Of a DNA stretch of 22,363 nt, positions 18,990 to 22,363 are shown one piece after another. Within the stretch, counting starts at the first letter, position 1. Each line of letters opens with the position of its first letter. The stretch comes from a virus. Below the pieces are notes generated by a model, which saw only the letters and a program-made list of their open reading frames with translations, was not told the DNA's origin and did not search any database. The position numbers and the translations under genes were made by a program. Location of the stretch: IMG/VR virus record IMGVR_UViG_3300023079_000011, positions 1 through 22,363 of that record; one strand, written 5' to 3'.

Positions 18990-20086
18990 GATGTCGGGAT
19001 CGGTGGCGGGGTTTCTTCGTACAGGATGGTGCCGAGCACGGCCATGTGTCCGAGCGACGGCATCACGTAATCGTCGGTCGTCACCAGATGGAATGACTGG
19101 ACGCCCGGCGCGTTCATGATCGCGTAGGAGACCCACGCCGCGTAAATCGTCTGGCCGGGCTTGGCCATCTGGAACAGCATGTCGCGCAGGCTCGCCTCGA
19201 CCGCGCCCGCGACATCTGGCGGCATCAGATCGAGGATGGTGATGTCAATGAAATACTTGATCGGCGCGAGCACGTAGCAATCCTTCACCGTGACCGGGCG
19301 CATCTTGTTGATGTAGTTGTGAACGATCTGCACGTCGCTCGGGGTCGGCCAGCCATCGTCCTCTGCGCGCAGCTCGTCCATCAGAAACCGCACCGTGATG
19401 GTGCCGATGCCCTGCTCGGGCGCGGCCCACGCGCGCGTGACGCCGGGCACCGCGAGCGCCCATGTGACGTAATCCTCCTGCGCACCACCCATCGGCGGGT
19501 TCTGGATGCGGTGCAGAATTCGCATGCGCAGATCGTCGTCGTTCTCGGTATCGACGCCGCCCGTGATCTGGATCACCGTCACAGCCCCGTTTGCGCCGGG
19601 GATCAGATCGATCAGGGCCAGAGTTTCGCCTTGCACCAGATTGCCAGCCTTGCCCGCATCAAGCGCCCGCACGGGAGCCGGGGTCGGCGTCGTGCCGATG
19701 GTGATCTCTTGCGTGGTCTCGTATTCGACGCCTTCAGTGCCGCCGGACAGCCGCGCCCCTACCGGGACGACGGTGCCGCTCTCTCCGGTGAACTCAACGA
19801 AGCCGTAGGCAAATGTCGCCTGCTTGCGGCCCTTGGTGCCGTCCGCATTGACCAGCCAGATCGCGCCATGGCGGTCGAGCCATTCGGTCTCGGCGGTGTC
19901 CGGCAGAAGCTGCAGCGACAGCCAGTCGATATATTGCAGCGTCAGATGACACAGGCCTCCCTGCGCATCGGAGAGCACGCGCAGCACCGAGTTGGGGACG
20001 CTGGCGTCCGCGCCCGGCAACGACGCGCGGACGTTGTCGCGGACGAGACCGCGCACTTCCTTGAGCGTTGGCGTGCTCCATGGCAT
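18986..20086 (-). CDS. Mu gp47/baseplate J-like wedge protein, 366 aa
   Basis: The sequence MPWSTPTLKEVRGLVRDNVR followed by PNSVLRVLSDAQGGLCHL and EWLDRHGAIW is the usual start of Mu gp47/baseplate J proteins. The middle carries ENDDDLRMRIL and GGAQEDYVTWALAVPGVTRAW, the most conserved stretch of the family. It forms the baseplate wedge that surrounds the central spike in contractile tails. The length of 366 residues is normal. It follows the gp46-like gene after three bases and overlaps the gp48-like gene by ATGA. Internal positions 100-180 form the beta-sandwich typical of the family. Confidence 0.9.
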   Translation of the reverse strand: MPWSTPTLKEVRGLVRDNVRASLPGADASVPNSVLRVLSDAQGGLCHLTLQYIDWLSLQLLPDTAETEWLDRHGAIWLVNADGTKGRKQATFAYGFVEFTGESGTVVPVGARLSGGTEGVEYETTQEITIGTTPTPAPVRALDAGKAGNLVQGETLALIDLIPGANGAVTVIQITGGVDTENDDDLRMRILHRIQNPPMGGAQEDYVTWALAVPGVTRAWAAPEQGIGTITVRFLMDELRAEDDGWPTPSDVQIVHNYINKMRPVTVKDCYVLAPIKYFIDITILDLMPPDVAGAVEASLRDMLFQMAKPGQTIYAAWVSYAIMNAPGVQSFHLVTTDDYVMPSLGHMAVLGTILYEETPPPIPTS

Positions 20087-20089
20087 TCG

Positions 20090-20596
20090 TCACGTCCTCA
20101 CAATGTCGTCCCAGAGGATTTGGAAACGCAGATCGACCGGACGCTTCGGCCCGCGATAGATGATGACCGCCGCATTAATCTGCTGCCTGTCTACGCGCCA
20201 CGCCTCGACATCGAACGCGGTTGCGATCCGCATATCGACGAAGGGCTGAAGCGCCTCGCTGATGTATTGCTCGACGCGGGTGATGGTCGCGCCTTCGGGA
20301 TCTTCCGGTCCCACGATCTTGGCGCGTTTGAGCAGCCACAGCTTGGTGCCAATCGGCCAGCCATTGAACAGCTCCTCCGCATCCATGTCGCCCCACCAGC
20401 CCGCGCGGTCGTTCGAATCCGGGTCCGGCAGGATGTCGTCGGGCGATGCCAGCCGGTCGGTGCCGAGCGCAACGATCACCGCCGTGGCGAGCGCCTGCGT
20501 ATCGTCCAGCGTGCCGTCATCGAGCAGCAACCAGTCGATAGGAATCGAATACTTCGGGAACGCCTCGGGGCTCTGGATCAGGCGGATGTCAGGCAT
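20090..20596 (-). CDS. Mu gp46-like baseplate protein, 168 aa
   Basis: The start ATG at 20596 overlaps the gp45-like stop by one base (TGATG). The opening DIRLIQSPEAFPKYSIPIDW and the segment LDDTQALATAVIVALGTDRL, then WWGD, match the gp46 family of the Mu baseplate. These proteins have the LysM/gp25-like wedge fold that triggers sheath contraction. The later part holds GTKLWLLKRAK and the helix ITRVEQYISEALQPFV, common in this family. The length is typical and its place between gp45 and gp47 is conserved. Confidence 0.85.
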   Translation of the reverse strand: MPDIRLIQSPEAFPKYSIPIDWLLLDDGTLDDTQALATAVIVALGTDRLASPDDILPDPDSNDRAGWWGDMDAEELFNGWPIGTKLWLLKRAKIVGPEDPEGATITRVEQYISEALQPFVDMRIATAFDVEAWRVDRQQINAAVIIYRGPKRPVDLRFQILWDDIVRT

Positions 20597-21591
20597 CAGA
20601 TCTGCTCGAAACCCTTGGCGCGCACGATGCCGGTCACGGTGAGATTGCCGTTCACCGCAAGATCGCCGTCGATCTCGACCCCATCGTCGGTGATCCTGAT
20701 CTTGTCGAAGATGGAGCGTTGACGCGCGAACGCGGCCTGCTGATCGGCGGTCAGTTGGACTGGCGGCCTCTTGACGTACTCAAACACATCATCATCGTCG
20801 CTCGGCCCCGGCGTCGCGGTGCCCGGTGCCCATTCCGGCCCGGTCGGCTTGAAGCCCTGCTTGCTGATGTAAAGGTTGCCGGTGACATGCACGTCGCCGT
20901 CGAAATAGTGCGTTTCGGCCTTGCGCTTGATGGCCGTGGCCTCCATCGCAAGCGTCTTGCCAGCCTTGGCCCCGATGTCGGCGTCGTGCTCCATCTTGTA
21001 ACTTTTTTCGTTGAGATCCGTGAAGCGCTTGCTCTCTTTCTCGGCCTTTTCGTAGCGCTGTTTCTGGCCCTTCTTTTTCTGCGAGCCGCCGGACTGACCG
21101 GATGAACCGCCTCCCGCCAGCGCCTCGACGCCCTCCTTGCCACCGCTCTGCTGCTCCTCCTCAACCTTGAGCAGCGACATGCGGATCTTCTTGTTGTCGA
21201 GGCCGGTCAGGAACGTGCCGTCCTTGTTGAAATGGAATTGCTGCTGCTGGTGGTCGTAGAACGCCACGTCGCCCGGCTTCAATTCCTTCAACCTGTAGCG
21301 CCGGTCGTCCATCACCATCGCGACCGGAAACGAGCGGTTGCCGCCCAAGAATTGCAGGTAGGCCTCGGCGCACTCCTCGATCTCGCCATCCTTGCCTTTC
21401 TTCGCGGGCATCACGACGCTGGTCATGCCGTAGTTCTGCGGCGACTCGATCTTCTCGCGGTTCTCACCGCCCAAGAACGAGCCCTTCATCTCCTGCATCA
21501 TCGGGTTGTCGCTGATCTCATCGACCAGCGCGCGAGCGCCGCTGCCGGAATAGCCAACGAAACCCTGTTGCAACGGATTCTGTCGATGCAT
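20596..21591 (-). CDS. Mu gp45-like baseplate spike protein, 331 aa
   Basis: Residues about 1-140 form the OB-like front of a Mu gp45/baseplate V protein (YGMTSVVMPAKKG, RYRLKELKPGDVAFYDH). The family spike is usually about 200 residues, while here a stretch of about 140-230 is inserted. The insert has a Gly/Ser linker and a Lys/Glu-rich helix (KKKGQKQRYEKAEKESKRF). Two short triple-beta-helix elements follow: DGDVHVTGNLYISKQG (231-246) and DGVEIDGDLAVNGNLTVTG (303-321). The homotrimer would pierce the outer membrane. The start follows GGGG with weak spacing. Confidence 0.85.
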   Translation of the reverse strand: MHRQNPLQQGFVGYSGSGARALVDEISDNPMMQEMKGSFLGGENREKIESPQNYGMTSVVMPAKKGKDGEIEECAEAYLQFLGGNRSFPVAMVMDDRRYRLKELKPGDVAFYDHQQQQFHFNKDGTFLTGLDNKKIRMSLLKVEEEQQSGGKEGVEALAGGGSSGQSGGSQKKKGQKQRYEKAEKESKRFTDLNEKSYKMEHDADIGAKAGKTLAMEATAIKRKAETHYFDGDVHVTGNLYISKQGFKPTGPEWAPGTATPGPSDDDDVFEYVKRPPVQLTADQQAAFARQRSIFDKIRITDDGVEIDGDLAVNGNLTVTGIVRAKGFEQI

Positions 21592-21600
21592 TGAGTACCC

Positions 21601-22363
21601 CTATATTGCGGTGTCTTGAGCGGCTGGCATCGGCGGCTTGTTATCGCCCTGCGGAACGCTGCCCAGCGTGTAGAGCTTGTCGCCAAGCATCCACGGCAAC
21701 ACGCACTCCAGCAGCGTTGTGGTGCCGCCCCGGTTGTCCTGCGTGAAGGTCGCGGTCTGAATCTTCATGCCCAGATTGAGCGGACACATCGGCGAGTAGA
21801 TCGTGACATTGTCCCCGGTACGCCACAGCGCGCCGCCATCGCGCAGCCAGCCTTGCACAGTGACATTGGCGGTGATCTGTGTGCCGTCGCGCTTCAATGC
21901 CTCATAGGTGGCGCGTTGCTGCAGCTCCTGCGGCGTTTTCACCGGCTGTTCAGTGACGATCTCAAGGAAGCGCTTCAGCCCCGGCAAGCCACCATTGGCT
22001 TGCGCAACAATTTGCGCGGCCTGCTTCATCGTCTTCTCGTCATCAACGGCGTGCTGCCCGGTCAGTTTGTAGAGGCTGTACATCAGCTCGCTGGAGAACA
22101 CGCACTGCATCTTCAGAATGTTGAAGCCCTCGGTCAGTTGCTGCACGATGGGATTCGAGTGCTCGCCGATGAGCAGCAAATTGCCAAGATGGTCGGAGCC
22201 AAGCGTCGCGTTGCGCATGCGCGCGATTTTGTCGAGGAAGTCGAATACCAACTCGCCCGGTTGCGATTGCATCCGTTCAAACGGCGTATTATCCGGCGAC
22301 CCGATCACCTGAAGGCTGCCGCCAACTGAGCCCACGACCTTTTGCGCGATGGCGGTGACCGGC
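21601..22363 (-). CDS. Mu gp44/P-like baseplate hub protein, partial
   Basis: The frame is open to the right edge of the window, so the N-terminus is missing; a GTG at 22335 is internal. The visible 254 residues include IAQKVVGSVGG, a segment ending NLLLIGEHSN and the C-terminal DNVTIYSPMCPLNLGMKIQT with QDNRGGTTTLLECVLP. This is the order of Mu gp44 (P), the hub that joins tail tube to the gp45 spike and shares its fold with T4 gp27. Gene order with gp45 confirms it. It is the first gene of the baseplate group visible here, with tail-tube genes expected further right. Confidence 0.8.
   Translation of the reverse strand, partial: PVTAIAQKVVGSVGGSLQVIGSPDNTPFERMQSQPGELVFDFLDKIARMRNATLGSDHLGNLLLIGEHSNPIVQQLTEGFNILKMQCVFSSELMYSLYKLTGQHAVDDEKTMKQAAQIVAQANGGLPGLKRFLEIVTEQPVKTPQELQQRATYEALKRDGTQITANVTVQGWLRDGGALWRTGDNVTIYSPMCPLNLGMKIQTATFTQDNRGGTTTLLECVLPWMLGDKLYTLGSVPQGDNKPPMPAAQDTAI

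Noticed and set aside
1-22363. tRNA genes, attachment sites, integrase or transposase
   Set aside because: I found no cloverleaf, no long direct repeat flanking the region and no recombinase motif by reading; absence here does not exclude them outside the window.

Overview
The window is a GC-rich (about 60% or more by eye) piece of a tailed-phage or prophage genome. The host is most likely an alphaproteobacterium of the Bradyrhizobium/Rhodopseudomonas type. That placement is inference: it rests on codon use, on small proteins typical of rhizobial genomes and phages, and on a stand-alone DNA-ligase adenylation domain of the kind common there. The virion part is a contractile-tail (myovirus) module with the gene order of phage Mu: gp44-like hub, gp45-like spike, gp46, gp47, gp48, then fibres. 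No integrase, transposase, terminase, portal, capsid gene, tRNA or attachment site is visible, so both ends of the genome lie outside the window.

Layout. (1) 1-3555, + strand: a tightly packed run of small accessory genes. They include a cysteine-cluster (YkgJ-like) protein, several zinc-ribbon proteins, an XRE-type HTH protein and a protein with two HTH motifs. Most junctions overlap (ATGA, TGATG or 8-nt overlaps), so translation is probably coupled. (2) 3552-4151, - strand: an ATP-dependent DNA-ligase catalytic domain running against its neighbours. (3) 4152-4436: a regulatory gap. (4) 4437-5293, + strand: a two-gene unit ending in a strong intrinsic terminator; its second gene looks like a papain-like cysteine peptidase. 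(5) 5453-7809, + strand: ten small genes, one exported. (6) 7884-10132, with further + genes to 10807: an acidic-tailed protein, a second Cys-His-Asp protein, a second YkgJ-like protein, a ParB-like protein and small unknowns. (7) 10881-14267, - strand: DUF6527-like protein, two-helix membrane protein (holin candidate), two exported Ala/Gly-rich proteins, an amidase endolysin and a small structural unknown. (8) 14267-22363, - strand: fibre and spike genes, then the Mu-like baseplate genes.

The most interesting signal is regulatory. A 17-bp dyad, TAGGCC-N5-GGCCTA or a degenerate form, sits at the promoter region of every transcription unit that starts between about 4150 and 7880: the leftward ligase and the rightward units at 4437, 5453 and 7884. 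At 5397-5425 it fills the spacer between a -35 (TTGACC) and a -10 (TATATC), an arrangement expected of a repressor operator. This suggests that one DNA-binding protein controls the ligase and three accessory operons together. That protein cannot be identified from this window.

The early (+) and late (-) blocks converge near 10.8-10.9 kb. A leftward intrinsic terminator at 10103-10130 lies in the 3' end of a + strand gene, placed to stop late transcription from running antisense into the accessory operons.
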